Counted from the stretch's first letter, positions 11,019 to 24,582 are shown. The stretch: DNA of 64,000 nucleotides from Coix lacryma-jobi var. lacryma-jobi (GCA_009763385.1 CM019831.1:18998080-19062079), one strand, 5' to 3'. Notes: generated by a model not told the origin, from the letters alone. Numbers and translations: made by a program.

Positions 11019-11475
11019 TGTGGGGATATTACCTTCATATACCCCATGGACCTACTTGGGCCCTTCGTCAAGGACAGCCCCAGCTCGCGAAGCCTTGCGG
11101 CATACGACCAGCTCGTCTTGCTCGTCAAGCACTCTCATGAAGCCTTGCCTGCCAAGGAAGATCCTAGAGTTAGATCTGGATTCCTTACCTTAAGAAACCG
11201 TTTGTAATCTGTTACGAACTGTAACCCTGCTCCCCGACTATATAAGGCGAGCAGGGACCCACTCTATTCTCACCTGATACTCTAATATCATAATACAAAC
11301 CAGCCACCAGAACACAAGACGTAAGGTATTACGGCGACTTGCCGGCCCGAACCTGTCTAAATCGTCGTGTCACGTCCCTATGTTTACGCTTGAGCAGTCG
11401 TCTCCACACCTCCTCAATCTAATCTACTACCTTGGGCATACCCCTCGGTAGACCATCGATAATATTTCATCGACA
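11019..11475 (+). repeat. 5' LTR of the LARD-like element
   Basis: 457 bases, TG...CA, with TATA box ctatataagg at 11238-11247. Closely matches 20703-21158 with scattered, mostly transition, differences. Confidence 0.9.
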
Positions 11476-11756
11476 GTTGGCGCGCCAGGTAGGGGGGTGT
11501 GCTACGACACATGATCTGCCAAGCGGTCATCTTCCTCGACTCCATGATCCTTCCGAGCCCGGCGTCTCCTTCCAGATCAGATCTATCCCCACAGCTCCGA
11601 AGATCGTGGAACCCGTGCAGCTTCCTGCACCGGACGCCCCATCGTCCACCAAGCACGTCGTCGTGCCGGCACCCCGCGTGCTAAGATCCATCCGCCGCGA
11701 CGACCTGGTCGAGGCCAACGACTGGGCCAACAAGAGGGTCACCGACTGCATCAACG
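11476..11756 (+). other. primer site and leader of the LARD-like element
   Basis: Begins with gttggcgcgccaggtaggg, expected to pair with a tRNA 3' end. The following 260 bases are open in one plus-strand frame that then runs into the minisatellite. No gag homology is recognised, so I treat this as leader or decayed gag start. Confidence 0.5.
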
Positions 11757-13962
11757 TCACCGCCGTCGCTCATCATCGACCGGGCTCATCGCTGTCTTCG
11801 CCCGTCACCGTCGTCGCTCGTCGTCGACCGGGCTCGTCGCCATCTTCGCCAGTCACAGTCATCGCTTGTCGTTGACTAGGCTCGCCGCCTTCGCCCGTCG
11901 CCGCCGTCGCTCATCATCGACTAGGCTCGAAGCCTTCGCTCCTCGCTGCCTTCGCCCGTCGCCACCATCGCTCGTCATCGACCAGGCTCGTTGCCTTCCC
12001 TCGTCGCCGCCTTCGCCCGTCGCCACTGTCACTCGTCATCGACCAGGCTCGTCGCCTTCGCTCGTCGCCGCCTTCGCCGTCGCCACCAACGCACATCATC
12101 GACCGGGCTCGTCACCGTCTTCGCCCGCCACCATCGTCGCTCGTTGTCGACCAGGCTCGTTGCCTTCGCCCGTCGCCGCCGTCGCTCGACCAGGCTCGAA
12201 GCCTTTGCTCGTCGCCACCTTCGCCCGTCGCCACCGTCGCTCATCATCGATCGAGCTCGTCGCCGTCTTCGCCCGTCACCGTCGTCGCTCGTCGTCGACC
12301 GGGCTCGTCGCTGTCTTCACCCGTCACCGTCGTTGCTCATCGTCGACCAGGCTCGTCACCTTCGCCCATCGCCGCCGTCGCTCGTCATCGACCAAGCTCG
12401 AAGCCTTCGCTCGTCGCCGCCTTCGTCGTCGTCGCCCGAGCTCATCCCCGCCTTCGCTCGTCGCCATCTTCGCTCGTCGCCGCCTTCGCTCGTCGTCGAC
12501 CCGGCTCTTCGCTGCCTTCGCTCATCACCGCCGTCGCTCATCGTCGACGCGTCTCCTCGCCGCCTTCGCTCGTCGTCGACCCGACTCGTCACCGCCTTCG
12601 CTCGTCGTTGACCTTGGTCATCGCCGCCTTCGCTTGCGCCGCTGTCGCTCGTCATCGACCCGGCTCCTCGCCGCCTTCGCTCGTCATCGACGTGGTTCAT
12701 CATCAACATGACTCGTCACCGCCTTCGCTCGTCGTCGCCCCAGCTCGTCACCGCCTTCGCTCATCGTCGACCCGCCTTGTCGCCGCCTTCGCTCGCCATC
12801 TTCGCTCGTCGCCGCCTTTGCTCGTCGTCGACCCGACTCATCGTCGACCAGGCTCGTCGCCGTCTTTGCTCATCTTTGCCTTCGCTCAACTGGCTCCTCG
12901 CCGCCTTCGCTTGTCGTTGACTCGACTCGCCGTCGCCTTCGCTCGTCACCGTCGTCGCTCGTCGTCGACCCGGCTCCTCACCGCCTTCGCTCGTCATCGA
13001 CGTGGCTCCTCGCCGACTTCGCTCATCGTCGACCTGACTCGTCGCCGCCTTCGCTCGTCGCCACCTTCGCTCGTCACCGCCTTCGCTCATCGTCGTCGTC
13101 ACTCATCATCGACCCAGCTCCTCACCGCCTTCACTCGTCATCGACGTGGCTCCTCGCCGCCTTCGCTCGTCGTCGACCTGACTCGTCGTCGTCGCTTGTC
13201 GCTGCCTTCGCTCGTCACCGCCTTCGCTCATCGTCGTCGTCGCTCGTCGCCGACCCAGCTCCTCGCCGCCTTCGCTCGTCGCCGTCTTCGTTCGTCGCCG
13301 CTTTCGCTCGTAGTTGACGTGGCTGCTCACCGCCTTCGCTCGTCGTCGACCTGACTCATTGCCATCTTCACTCATCGCCGCCTTCGCTCGTCGCCACCTT
13401 CACTCGTCATCGACTGGACTCGTTGCCGCCTTCGCTTGTCATCATCTTTGCTTGTTGCCGCCTTCGCTCACGACTCCTCACCGCATTCGCTCGTCGTCGA
13501 CCGGACTCGTCGCCGTCTTCGCTCGTCGCAGCCTACGCTCGTCGTCGATGCAGATACTCGCCGCCTTCGCTCGTCGTCGACCCGACTCATCGCCGTCTTC
13601 ACTCGTCTCCGTCTCCGCTCATCGCCGCCTTCGCTCGTCGTCGACCAGGCTCGTCGCCGTCTTTGCTCATTGCCGCCTTCGCTCGTCGTCGACCCGACTC
13701 ATCGCCGCCTTTGCTCGTCATCGACTGGGCTTGTTGCCGCCTTCGCTCGTTGTCGACCCAGCTCCTCGCTGCCTTCACACGTCGTCGACCGGGCTCGTCG
13801 CCGCCTCCTCTCATCGGCGCGTTCACTCGTCACCGCCTCCGCTCGTCGCCGACCGGGCTCATCATCGTCTTCGCTCGTCACCGACCGGGCTCCTCGCCGC
13901 CTTCGCTCGTCGCCGCCTTCACTCGTCGCCGCCTTCGCTCGTCGACAACCGGGTTCGTCGCC
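11757..13962 (+). repeat. 16-base minisatellite array (first block)
   Basis: About 2.2 kb built from two alternating 16-mers, approximately gctcgtcgccgccttc and gctcgtcgtcgacccg, with many single-base variants. Because 16 is not a multiple of three, each reading frame cycles through the same three phases, producing a 16-residue peptide period and long open frames (up to 281 codons) in several frames. The array is broken at 13963 by a solo LTR and resumes at 18516. I do not regard the frames as genes. Confidence 0.85.
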
Positions 13963-16900
13963 TGTGGCAGAACCTCCCATTAATGTGGCCCACCTGCACA
14001 CGTCATCGTCTCCCCGAGCCCTAATGACTGTGCACATGTACCACATCACTGGAAAGATCCGTCGGGTGTCCTCGAGAGAACCCCGAATTATCCACGAACC
14101 ACAGGATCATCATCATGAAGGTTGGAATAATTACAACATTACAACATTTGTTATAATATACCATCAGAGTGCGGAAGTAAGAGATATAAACTTTACAAAA
14201 CCATGAACAAGTTACTTTTTACATAAACATAACTGGTATTGCGGAAGTAGAATAGTATTACGGAACCACACTTAGGCGGAGTACCTAAGTTGGAGAAGAA
14301 GAACAACTAGATCACGTCAAGCCCACTGACATGATCATGATCAACATCACCTATTAGAAACCTGCAACAGGGGTTAACAAACCCTGAGTACGGTCGATAC
14401 TCAGCAAGACTTACCCGTCAACAGAAAAGACTTCAGGTTCATGCTGGTTTGGGTAGGCTCAACAGAATTTTTCATTTGCATAAAAGCTTACTAAGTAAAC
14501 CTAGACCCAAATTTTACTTATACATTTAAGTATATAGTAAGAATTAAAGGTGATTATTCATGAAAGATCATCTTCATTCTTTCTTAAACCAGTTCCATTT
14601 TTATTCTACCGTGCAGGTCGAAAGATTGAGTCTCCTTAACCGAGGAGCACGACGATTCGAACCAATTCAACCAGATCTGGGAGTTTTCCACGATCATACG
14701 ATATATGTAGACCCGTGATCACACATATACCAACCCCAACCTTGGATCCTCCAAACAAGACCGGGTCCGCGCCACCCGAGAGTACTTGTACACCTCCAAT
14801 CCGAGACTTCGACCCACGAGGGTAGCTAGTACTCCCGCCATCTCTCCACTCCCAGTGCGCGATTAGCCGTTCTCATTTAAGAACCACCAAGGCAGGGCTT
14901 ACCGTAGTATATGATCGGTACTTCACAGTTTCTCAATCTATCAGGCCAACAACGGTTAACCCTATACCGACACATCCAGGTCACCCTACACCAACCCACG
15001 GTTCGATGCATGTGCCCGTCTGGTCTTAACCATCATTCTTTCTCTTAATCATTCCCAAAACGATAAGTATCAAAACATTTATCGGGAGCGTGAGAAAGCA
15101 AGGCGGAGCATTTCTATCATTTGCATAAAGCAGGTATCAAGGAATGATATATCGATAACAAGGTTGATCATGCATCAGCAGGTTTAAAGCATTTATTTGA
15201 TAAACATTTAATGCATCAGGTTATCCAAGTAAGTGTAATTGTAAATCCAAGAAAATGGTTAAATGAACCGGGGCTTGCCTTCGTTGCAGGGAAGATAAGA
15301 TCCAAGAATGATTCACAAAGGTTAGTTCCTTCATCTAGAAGTTAAGTCTTCTCGATGAAGCTTGTCCAATAAGGATCTCCTTCCGAGGCTTGTTCGACAA
15401 GGGTGATCACCAAAGCTGATCAACACGACTCCAACACTCTCGTGCACTACACGTAGATACAGGATGTATGCTTTAGTATGATGCCATGTGATGTATGCTA
15501 AGGTGCAGGACAATTCAAGTGCATAACAGAAGTTAAACAAACAAGGAAAGTTGAGTATAACTTTCCTTCACGGTAAAGTTGCAAACCAACAAAACCAACT
15601 TGCAACCCACCAACCATGGTCTCTAGCTTAACAAACAATTATCATCAAACAACATTAAATAGGTTAACTAAAGTCACTAAGGTTTATCAACATATCAACC
15701 AAGCCATGGAATAACAAAGGGAAATGTACCCCATGGTCTTCACTCATACATGAAAGCCTTATCGTCACATGCATGCAGGATCAAGTGCACTACATGCATG
15801 CAATAATAAGTGTATAACTTGCTCTACAACCTAGTCATGTTTGGCAAATCAACATCATGAAAAGCCAACCATCAAGTAAAAGAGTCATTAGGGTAACCAA
15901 AGTTAACCCTAATCACTAACCAAACATTTTAATTAACTAACAATGTTTATTAGTCAATTATTGAAAATAGGGTTTAAATAAAGTTTGTCAAATTAAACTC
16001 AAACTTTTAGGGATGGTTGATTATAATAAACTATAGTTGCAACACAAATTTCATAATTTTTTGGATCATTATATGAGCCTATACAAATTAAGCAAATTCT
16101 ATGCATTAATTAATTAATAAACAAAGCATAAAAGGAGAATAAAATTTATTTTTACCAAATGACCTCAAAATTTTTGTGAAGACTAGTCATATGATGCAAA
16201 CAGTAGCAAAAAGGATCTCATGATTTTTGAACATATATTTAAGCCTATAAAAATTATCAAAGGTGCATTTATTTATTAAAAGACTCATTTAAGTCATATA
16301 CGAAAATTATCCAAACATCAAGTTTTATATTTTTCATGGATAGAGCACATCACAAGGAACACAACAAAATTTATTTCATAATTTTTGGAGCACCAGAGAA
16401 ATACTTATGAAATAAACAAGAATTAGCACAAAAATTACATTTCTGGAAAAGATTAAGGACCTGGGAAACTTTTCTTACCTGCCCTTACCTTACCCTCTCT
16501 CTCTGGCTCGCGGGCCCGGTCAACAACCCCGACCAAAGCCATGGCTCGGCCTTGACCATGGCGATGGCCGGCTCTGACCGACCGGCATCGCCGGCGGTGA
16601 CCCTCCCCGGCGATAGAACTTGCACCGGCGGACTTGCCACGACCCCTCACATCGCTTTAGAGGGTTGGGTTAGCAGGTTTGGGCTCGGGGACGGCCCAGC
16701 GCCGGCCATGGCGGCTTGGCGGTGTCTTTGCGGCGGCGCGAACTGGTACTGCGGCGGCGTTCCGATGCGACGGTGGCTGTAGCAACCAAAACAATAGGCC
16801 AACCACAACCCTCGAATCGAAACGAAGCCAACGCACTCAACGGTGAGGTGAGAGGTGCACTGCAGGTGCCTGGCCACGGCGAGGCGGAGCTCGCAGCCAT

Positions 16901-18515
16901 GGTGGATCGCGGCGGCGGCGGTTCGGCGAGGACGAGGTGGTAGCGACCTCGGGGTTAGGCCTAAAAGCACCAGGGACTCTCCTTGATCCCTCTGCGCACC
17001 ATAGCCAGGTCAGGAACCACTCGGAGCTAGTGGCTCGACGGTCATGGCGACGACGGCGGTTTGAACTGGCTCGGCTGCGGTGGTCTAGACGCCCTGATGC
17101 GGTAGAGGCCTCAGCGTTGAGCCGACCAACACCAGGATGACTCAAGGATGCTTGGATAACGATTTAGGGAGGACAAGGCTCACCGGCGCGCTCTGACGAC
17201 GGCGGAGCAACCGCGGTGGCGTTTTGGCCGGAGTAGAAGAAGAAGACAGCGGCGCTGGCACTCCTAGCACCTACAGCTCGCGTCGGCTAGCTCAAAAGAA
17301 CCGCAAGGACGATACGACCCTAAAGGCGAGAACTATTGGATGGCGGTGGAGCGTCGGCGACGAAATCGCCGGTGAGGCGGTCCTCTGCTCTCGCTGCGGC
17401 GGCGAGCAGAAAGCAAAGGAAAGGAGAGGAAAACATCGGCGCGGACTGAGAAGCATGAAGACGACTTCGAGCATAACTTGCCACCTCCTGCTAGAGCTCG
17501 TAGACGTGGACAGCACGTGGCACACGCGCGGAGTCGCCCGGTTGAGCACGGCGGCGACGGCGGTGGCCTGGAGCAGATGCAGAGCATCGGCTCTGATCTT
17601 TTCCCCCCTCTCATGCACTGTAGCAAACCTAATCTCCCCCTTTCTAATTACTCCCAAAAACATAGTACAACATGAAAAACTCCCAACATGAAAGTTGCTC
17701 CAAAAATTAGGATCTACAACTTTCATTTAAGGAGCACATCCAAAATCTGCTTAGATTTTGAAATCATATTTTGAATTTGAAATGACCTCAAACTTGGATT
17801 CAAAATTACTTTTGAATTTATAAAACAACTTCCAATTTTACCAATATAAAAGTTGTTCCTTATCAAATTATCTACAACTTTGTTTTTGGTCATATATCCA
17901 AATTGTGCTTAATTTTGAAACTACACAAAAGGGGATAAAACTAGGTTTAGAAATTGATTTTCAATTTAAAACCAAATCAAACTTGTTTTCCAAATTACTT
18001 CAGATTTTCTTTAGTAACTTGAAAATCTATCTTAATAAAAGTTGTTTCTTTTAACCTTCTCTACAACTTTGCTTAAAAGACCAAAGTCTACTTCTTTTTA
18101 GTTTTTGAAATCTAGTTCAGGGGTCAAAGTCAGGGTTTGAAAGATTCCAAATTTATTCAAACTTTTGTACAGAAACTTTGAAAACTTTACATACCAAAGT
18201 TGTGCCTCTCAACAAGAGCTACAACTTTGCTTTTGAAATCATTCTGAAATTTAACACACTTCTTAACATATAGAGAAAAGAATAAAAGAGCATAGAAAAT
18301 TTAAGTTTTCTACTCACACATATCATTTCATGTGACACCTAACCACATCACTTATCAAAGCATCACACAAGATCATGCAACACTCAAGCAAAACATATGA
18401 AGCATCACATTTGTACTTAAAAGATGAAATGCTTTATACCATGATGCCAGATGATTATGCATACTAAATATATTAATTAAAATTTTAATTAGGACTTAAC
18501 ACCAGGGATGTTACA
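13963..18515 (-). mobile_element. solo LTR, 4.55 kb, large-LTR Ty3 family
   Basis: On the minus strand it begins TGTAACATCCC and ends TTCTGCCACA, and is flanked by a perfect duplication tcgcc (13958-13962 and 18516-18520). No internal domain is present, so it is the product of LTR-LTR recombination. Ends, size and internal order (AT-rich head, GC-rich middle at about 16450-17620, tail with a gttgcag acceptor-like site) resemble the Tekay-type LTRs at 25089 and 39747, but the sequence is clearly more distant. It contains no coding frame I would support. Confidence 0.85.
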
Positions 18516-20702
18516 TCGCCGCCTTCACTTTTCACCGAACAGGCTTGTCGCCGTCTTCGCTCGTCGCCGAACTGCCCGTCGCCCAAGATCGGATCTACAT
18601 TCGGCTCCTTGCTTCGCTCCACGGCTCACCAGATGCGCTTCATCATCGATTTCCATGCCCTACGGGCTACACGGCACGACGTTCACCTTTCAGCACCAGG
18701 CGCTCTGATGACTCTTCGACCAGGTTGAGCTTTTCAGCTCCGACCTCTCCAGACAATCACCGACCACTCCAGACGTTCGCCGACCTCTCCGAACGATCGC
18801 CGACCTCTCCGAATGATTTGCCGACCTCTCCAAGCAGCCTGGCTGATGCTGAAGAGGCCTCAGAGTCGGAGCTGTTGTCACCTCCATACGCGTGCATGAG
18901 CGCCTGCCCTCTGCGCTATGGTGGCCAACAATCCTTCTCGAGTGACGTCCTGCCCTCTCTACGCGTGCATGAGCTCTTGCCCTCTGCGCTACAAAGGAAA
19001 GGCTAAGCTCGGGCTGAGACCTCTAAGGCTATACGCCTAGTGCCTGTATACGCGCTACCCACACGCTCGACATACGATGTCCAAACGATGTCCATTCACC
19101 CAGGTCACGCCACGATCGAGCCTCTCGAAAAAGACCCTGTCCGTGGTCGACCTGACTCGTCCCTACGCGTACACGAGCGTCTGCCCTCTGCGCTATGGGA
19201 TGGCAGCAGCAGTTCCATGGGCGACGCCCTTGACTCCTACGCGCAAACAAGCTCCGCACTCTATGCTACGAATCATGGGATAACCCAAAGCCGAACTGTT
19301 CATCCCTTCGGCTCATGGCTATAAGGTCTGCAAAATTCGGAGATATGCAAAACGCGCCGACTTGCTACAAGTTTTGCCTCTATTCGCCCAAAGAGTCTAC
19401 TTACAGACTATCTCCCTATTACACACACTCCATGGCTGCTCAGCAGCGAAAGGATCTACATCGGCGACGAGGGCCTCCGCGGCCGGCTCCGTCTCCGTTT
19501 CCAGAAGCTCCATGTCGACACGACGACTCTAGCCTCGGGGACTTCATCAAGCTGTAGTCATCCTTCACCACTGGTTTTTCTCCATATTTTATTTGTACAT
19601 CATCATGTACTGCTATTCTCCATATTTATTTTTTAGGAACACGGTTCGGTCAACAAGCTTCATACGCTCGGGGACTGAATCACTCGGGAAGAAGAACATC
19701 GCCAACCAGGCTCGGGGACTTCACTCGTCGCCGCCTTCGCTCGTCGCTGTCTTTGCTCGCCGCCACCTTCGTTCGTCGCCAACCAGCCTCATGGACTTTG
19801 CCTTTGTTAGTCGCCAACCAGGCTCGTGGACTTTGCCTTCATTCGTCGTTGACCAAGCTCGGGGACTTCGCCTTCGCTCGTCGCCGACCAGGCTTGGGGA
19901 CTTCGCCTTCGCTCGTCACCTGTACTCGTCGTCGCCTTTGCTCTTCATCGTCTTCGCTCATCGCCGACCAGGCTCGGGGACTTTGCCTTCGCTCGTCGCC
20001 TCTACTCGTCGTCGCCTTTGCTCGTCATCGTCTTCGCTCGTCGCCGACTAGGCTCGGGGACTTCGCCTTCGCTCGTCGCCTCTACTCATCATCGCCTTTG
20101 CTCGTCATCGTCTTCGCTCATCGCCGACCAGGCTAGGGGACTTCGCCTTTGCTCGTCGCCTTCGCTCGTCGCCACCTTCGCTCGTCGCCATCTTCGCTTG
20201 CCACCACCTTCGCTCGTCGCCGACCAGGTTCATCGACCTGACCTTCGGTCGTCGCCCAGGCTCGTTGGCCTGGCCTTCGCTCGTCGTCGGGGTGCATCAA
20301 GTCTCTCCATGCTATTCGGATCAGGGTGCTGATTTTGGGCAGCTCACCGGGGCACTTGCTAAATCCTCTACAAGCTCGACACCACGTGTCTTCAACACCT
20401 ACTACCAAGCTCGGGGACTAAGTGGATACACTTCACCTTATGGTGAATGTATTTTCTTTTTCTCTGACAATTCAAGGACGCTCTGTCAAGTCAGACTTGC
20501 ACAGACTTCTACTAGGACTTCGTTGTTCCTTATACTCTTGCAAGCTCCAAGTGGATACACTTCACCAGAAGAAAGCTCTTCAAAAATTTTCTTGAGCACC
20601 TTACATCCTTCTGGCAAGCCTTACTTGCCCGACATCGACATCGCCTACTGAAACAAGCTCAAGACGGCGTCGCCAACAGATACAAAGTGCTCGGGGACTA
20701 GC
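18516..20702 (+). repeat. LARD-like element interior: minisatellite continuation and untranslated tail
   Basis: 18516-18570 resumes the 16-mer array after the solo LTR. 18571-19680 is non-repetitive, with repeated words such as cctctccgaa and ctgccctctgcgctatg, and no protein homology seen. 19680-20290 returns to the array in a modified form in which gctcggggactt alternates with cgccttcgctcgtcgcc. The tail (20290-20702) repeats aagtggatacacttcacc twice and ends in gctcggggactagc, the likely polypurine tract. Confidence 0.65.
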
Positions 20703-21158
20703 TGTGGGGATATTACCTCTATAGACCCCCATGGACTTACTTGGGCCCTTTGTCAAGGACAGCCCAGCTCGCGAAGCCTTGCGGCACATGACCAGCTCGT
20801 TGTGCTCGTCAAGGACTCACATGAAGCCTTGTTTGCCACGGAAGATCCTAGAGTTAGATCTGGATTCCTTACCTTAAGGAACCATTTATAATCTACTACG
20901 AACTGTAACCCTACTCCCCGGCTATATAAGGCGAGCAGGGACCCCCTCTAATCTCACCTGATACTCCAATATCATAATACAAACCAGCCACCAGAACACA
21001 GGACGTAGGGTATTACGGTGACTTGCCAGCCCAAACCTGTCTAAATCACTGTGTCATGTCCCTGTGTTTATGCTTGAGCAGTCGTCTCCACACCTCCTCA
21101 ATCTAATCTACTACCTTGGCATACCCCTCGGTAGACTATCGACAATATTTCGTCGACA
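20703..21158 (+). repeat. 3' LTR of the LARD-like element
   Basis: 456 bases, TG...CA, TATA box ctatataagg at 20922-20931. Followed by the ccacc target duplication and then the Copia integrase frame. Confidence 0.9.
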
Positions 21159-22806
21159 CCACCACGATCTGACCTTAGACATTTAATCTTTCTCTCTAGT
21201 TGATTTTCAACTTCAGCCTTATAGATTTTAATGTAGTCTAGTGTTTCATCTTTAGTTTTAAGCAAGTAAACATAACAATATCTAGTTGCATCATCAATTA
21301 AAGTCATGAAATATCTCTTTCCACCTTTTGTGAACACACCATTCATCTCACAAAGATCAAATGTATGAGTTCTAGAGGTGCCAAGTTTCTCTCCTCTGCT
21401 GCCTTATGAGGCTTTCAAGGTTGCTTCGATTGCACACAAATATGGCACTTAGAACCTTTGGCAATAGTGAAATCTGGAATTAAATTCAAGCTAGCCAAAC
21501 GTGACATCAAACCAAAGTTCACATGACATAAACGAGAATGCCAAATATTAGAACTATCATTAATTGTGCCACGAATATGATTAACTGACTTATTACAAAA
21601 ATCTGCCAAAGATAGGCAGAACAAGCCTCTGCAATCATAGCCTTTACCAATAAATTATCCATGCCTAGACATAACTACTTTATTGGACTCTAAAACTACT
21701 TTAAAACCATCCCTCAAAAGAAGAGAGATGCTAACAAGGTTCTTGCGTATTGTAGGGACATGCTGCACGATCTTCCCCGAAGTAAACTTTAGATCTACCG
21801 TGCCAACACCACGAACATAAGCATGTGATCCATTCCTCATTAGGACGGAGCAACCTTGAAGCCCCTGATTAGAAGAAAACAGAGAGATATCAGCACACAC
21901 GTGAATATTAGCACCTGTATCAACCCACCAACTTGGTGATTTAAACACTGATAGTACAGTAGGAAAATTGCCATACTCGTCATCAGCATCGCTTGTAGTC
22001 ACAAGGTTGACACCCTTCTTTTTCCCTTTGAGGTCTTCTCGCTTTGGACACTCTTTGGAAAAATGCCCAAGCTCTCCACAAGTGAAGCACGACAACTCTG
22101 CTTTACTCTTCTTCTTCTTCTTAAATGCAGTAGTAGTTTTGGCATTGAAAGACTTAGACTTTCCTTTGTACTTGCCATGGTTTTTCTGGACGAACTGGGC
22201 GCTAGCTCTTTCATCATTCCCCTTCTCAGTGTTATCTTTAGCCCGAGCCCTCTCCTCAACATCAAGAGATGCTATCAAGTTTTCAACTGATATTTTCTAT
22301 CTCTTGTGTTTAAGGCTTGTGGTGAAATTCCTCCAAGAGGAAGGTAACTTTGCAATAATGCACCCAACCACAAACTCATCGGGTATAACACAGTTAAGGA
22401 GTTCAAGCTCTCTAGCCAAACGCTGTAACACATGAGCTTGCTCGACTATAGATTTGTTCGCAACAATCTTGTAGTCGTGAAAAGTCTCCATGATATACAA
22501 CTCTTTGCCAGCATCTGAAGCACCAAAAGTAGCTACCAGATAATCCCACAAAGTCTTTGCATCTTTAATGTGAGAATTGTATCAAAAATATGATTAGCAA
22601 GAACATTCTGCACAGCTCCACAAAGATTTGGTTGGCATATCCTGGAATCTTCTCTGCTCTTCTTTAGAGATATTTCCCTCAGGCATACCAACAATCACCC
22701 AGAACACTTTCATGGTTGTCAACCAATTAGTGACCTTGACTTGCCATTTCTTAAAGTGCTCTCCAGAAAAGATTTCTGGCTTCAGCACATCAACAAAACT
22801 AGCCAT
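21159..22806 (-). pseudogene. gag-pol: Copia gag, protease and N-terminal half of integrase
   Basis: Minus strand. gag starts at the ATG ending at 22806 (MASFVDVLKPEIFSGEHF). A frameshift near 22600 and a stop near 22297 break it. A zinc knuckle CFTCGELGHFSKEC (CX2CX4HX4C) is at about 22085-22045. Protease motif WWVDTGANIHVC follows at about 21930. The GAG-pre-integrase finger (HSRLCHVNFG, CHICVQSKQ) is at about 21550-21410, then the integrase core start (MTLIDDATRYCYVYLL) to the break at 21159. At least three stops or frameshifts are present, so the copy is inactive. The frame resumes at 11018. Confidence 0.85.
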
Positions 22807-22842
22807 AGTTAATTCTGGAAACCTATAATAAGGTTTTTGGAT

Positions 22843-23749
22843 TGTTAAAAGAATAAGCAATTTCCAGATTAAAACCAGAATATAAATCATGATAAATTGA
22901 TGATCTAGATATCTCAAATTGTATTGTTTGCTAGCATAAGTAAACATGCATAACATGATCTCAAGCATGACAACCGGTATAAGCATAGCTCATACACTAG
23001 ATAGATTAAATAGCAAGAACAAAGACATAAGATCTGATATAAACATGGACATTAGATCACGAGTGGTGTACCTTTCTGTTGCTAGAGAAGACGGTGGTGG
23101 AGTCGGTGCTGGATGATCGTCGATGAGCGGTGGAGGAAGAGCTCGGAGCAGTTGACGACGAATACGTCTGGACATAGCGCCACCTAACTTGGACGATAGA
23201 TGACCCATTGTTGAAGATGAGAGCAGTCGCGCGACGAACGCTTCCCAAAAACCTTATTCGCCTTCTCCCGATGCAGGATCACAAAGATAAGGGTTCCGGA
23301 GACCTGCTCGCCCGGCCACTGGTGCACGCAAGCGAACGGACTGGAGAAGACTAGACGGTAGCGCAAAAACGAGATGAGGCAAAACCCTAGCTCGAGAGGT
23401 GTTGAGATTCATTTTGGCGTGGCCGATAGGTTGCTTATATTGTCCTGTTGAACCATCCTCGTGTCGGCGATCATGATCTAAATCGGTTTAGGACTCTGCA
23501 AGGCCAAGAAACCAAAAACTAAAACTGCAAAAGGAGACTGCGCTCTCGCAGGCGAGGAGCTGGATTTCGGTGGACCATTCACGCAGGTGTCACGCACCCA
23601 CGCCAGTCGCAACGCCACGCCACGCCCGGCCCGGCGAGGCGAGGCGAGCGAGCGTGCGCGCGTGTGGGCTTCTCTCCACTAGCAAGGTGGGACTAAAGAG
23701 TTCCACTTCCCCTCTTTGCACACATGAATGAGCCTTTGAGATTTACTAC
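22843..23749 (-). repeat. Copia 5' LTR, main part (remainder at 47700-47751)
   Basis: Matches 7175-8202 from its minus-strand 3' end. The last 50 or so bases of the LTR lie at 47700-47751, because the Tat element inserted after 23749. The TATA box is changed to caatataagc near 23434. About 70 bases present in the 3' LTR are missing near 23670. 22807-22842, between this LTR and gag, is the short leader; no standard primer site is recognisable. Confidence 0.85.
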
Positions 23750-24370
23750 TGTTGGTAACACACTTGCCCTACCTCCGCACACGTGCAAGGGGTGGCGAAG
23801 GTGGACAAGCGTCAGAACCAAGCGAAGGTGCAAAGGAAACAGGAACAGTGAAGCTGTGGCTCTATTCCCAAAAAACGTACCCCATTACACTGTTCACCCC
23901 CCCCGGTATTTATAGGGGATACCAAGGGGCACCAACCAGATTACAAAAGGGTACAAGAAAGATTCTTATGCGCTGTACTATGGAAGGGCAGAGTTGTACA
24001 AACACAACTGGAGTCGAAAACCCTAGCCTGCTTTCCTCCTGCCCGCCGCCACTGGGTCTTGCTCGCCTTCGCGGGAAAAAACGTTGTCTGACCCTCGGCT
24101 CTGCCGGCGGCGAGGTCGGACCCCCGTCGTGTTCATGATGCTCAAGGGTTTCCTCCTGTGTTCTTTGCACGCCATTGCCTACAAGACATGCAACGAACCC
24201 CGAGGGTCGAACTCGTGTGCGAAGGTTAGCAAACCTGCCCTCATGTGCGAAGGTTAGCAAACCTGCCCGAAGGATCCAAAAAACGGAGATAAAAGAGTTG
24301 AGAGGGTCCGAGGGCGAGAGCGGGTCACGCGAAGGAGCGGCGCCACTGCCGAGGGTCCCTTCCCCCAACA
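23750..24370 (-). repeat. Tat 3' LTR
   Basis: 621 bases. On the minus strand it starts TGTTGGGGGAAGGG and ends GTTACCAACA, with a TATA box ctataaatacc at about 23906-23916. Nearly the same as 47069-47699. The LTR repeats gcgaaggttagcaaacctgccc twice near 24220-24265. Confidence 0.9.
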
Positions 24371-24582
24371 GTAGCCCCTCGTTGCCTTGGTCCTAAAGAA
24401 CAGTGTTTGGGCCCAAGCAGCATTTTTTCTTGATGTAGTGAGACCCTTGGCAGCGACACCCGCGGCTGGCTTGGGCCGGGCCGTCAGGTTTTTGTTTGTA
24501 CTGTTGAGGTCCGCCTCATTGTTTGCGCCAAGGATATCAGTTGTCGTGCCGGTTTTGTTGGGCGGGGTAACTCGTCCCCCGG

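Larger units (their letters stand above)
11019..21158 (+). mobile_element. large non-autonomous LTR retrotransposon (LARD-like) with minisatellite interior
   Basis: LTRs at 11019-11475 and 20703-21158 start TGTGGGGATATT and end CGACA, and are flanked by a perfect 5-base duplication ccacc (11014-11018 and 21159-21163). The left LTR is followed by gttggcgcgccaggtagg, the usual primer-side sequence of such grass elements, and the right LTR is preceded by gctcggggactagc. No gag or pol domain is visible in the interior, which is mostly a 16-base minisatellite plus a nested solo LTR. It inserted into the Copia integrase. Confidence 0.9.

Noticed and set aside
11432..14206. Several plus-strand frames of 117-281 codons (Arg/Ser/Leu-rich)
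   Set aside because: They are translations of the 16-base minisatellite in different phases, have no domain, and are broken by the solo LTR.
16453..17726. Multiple frames in the GC-rich part of the solo LTR
   Set aside because: Overlapping on both strands without homology; same composition effect as in the Tekay LTRs.
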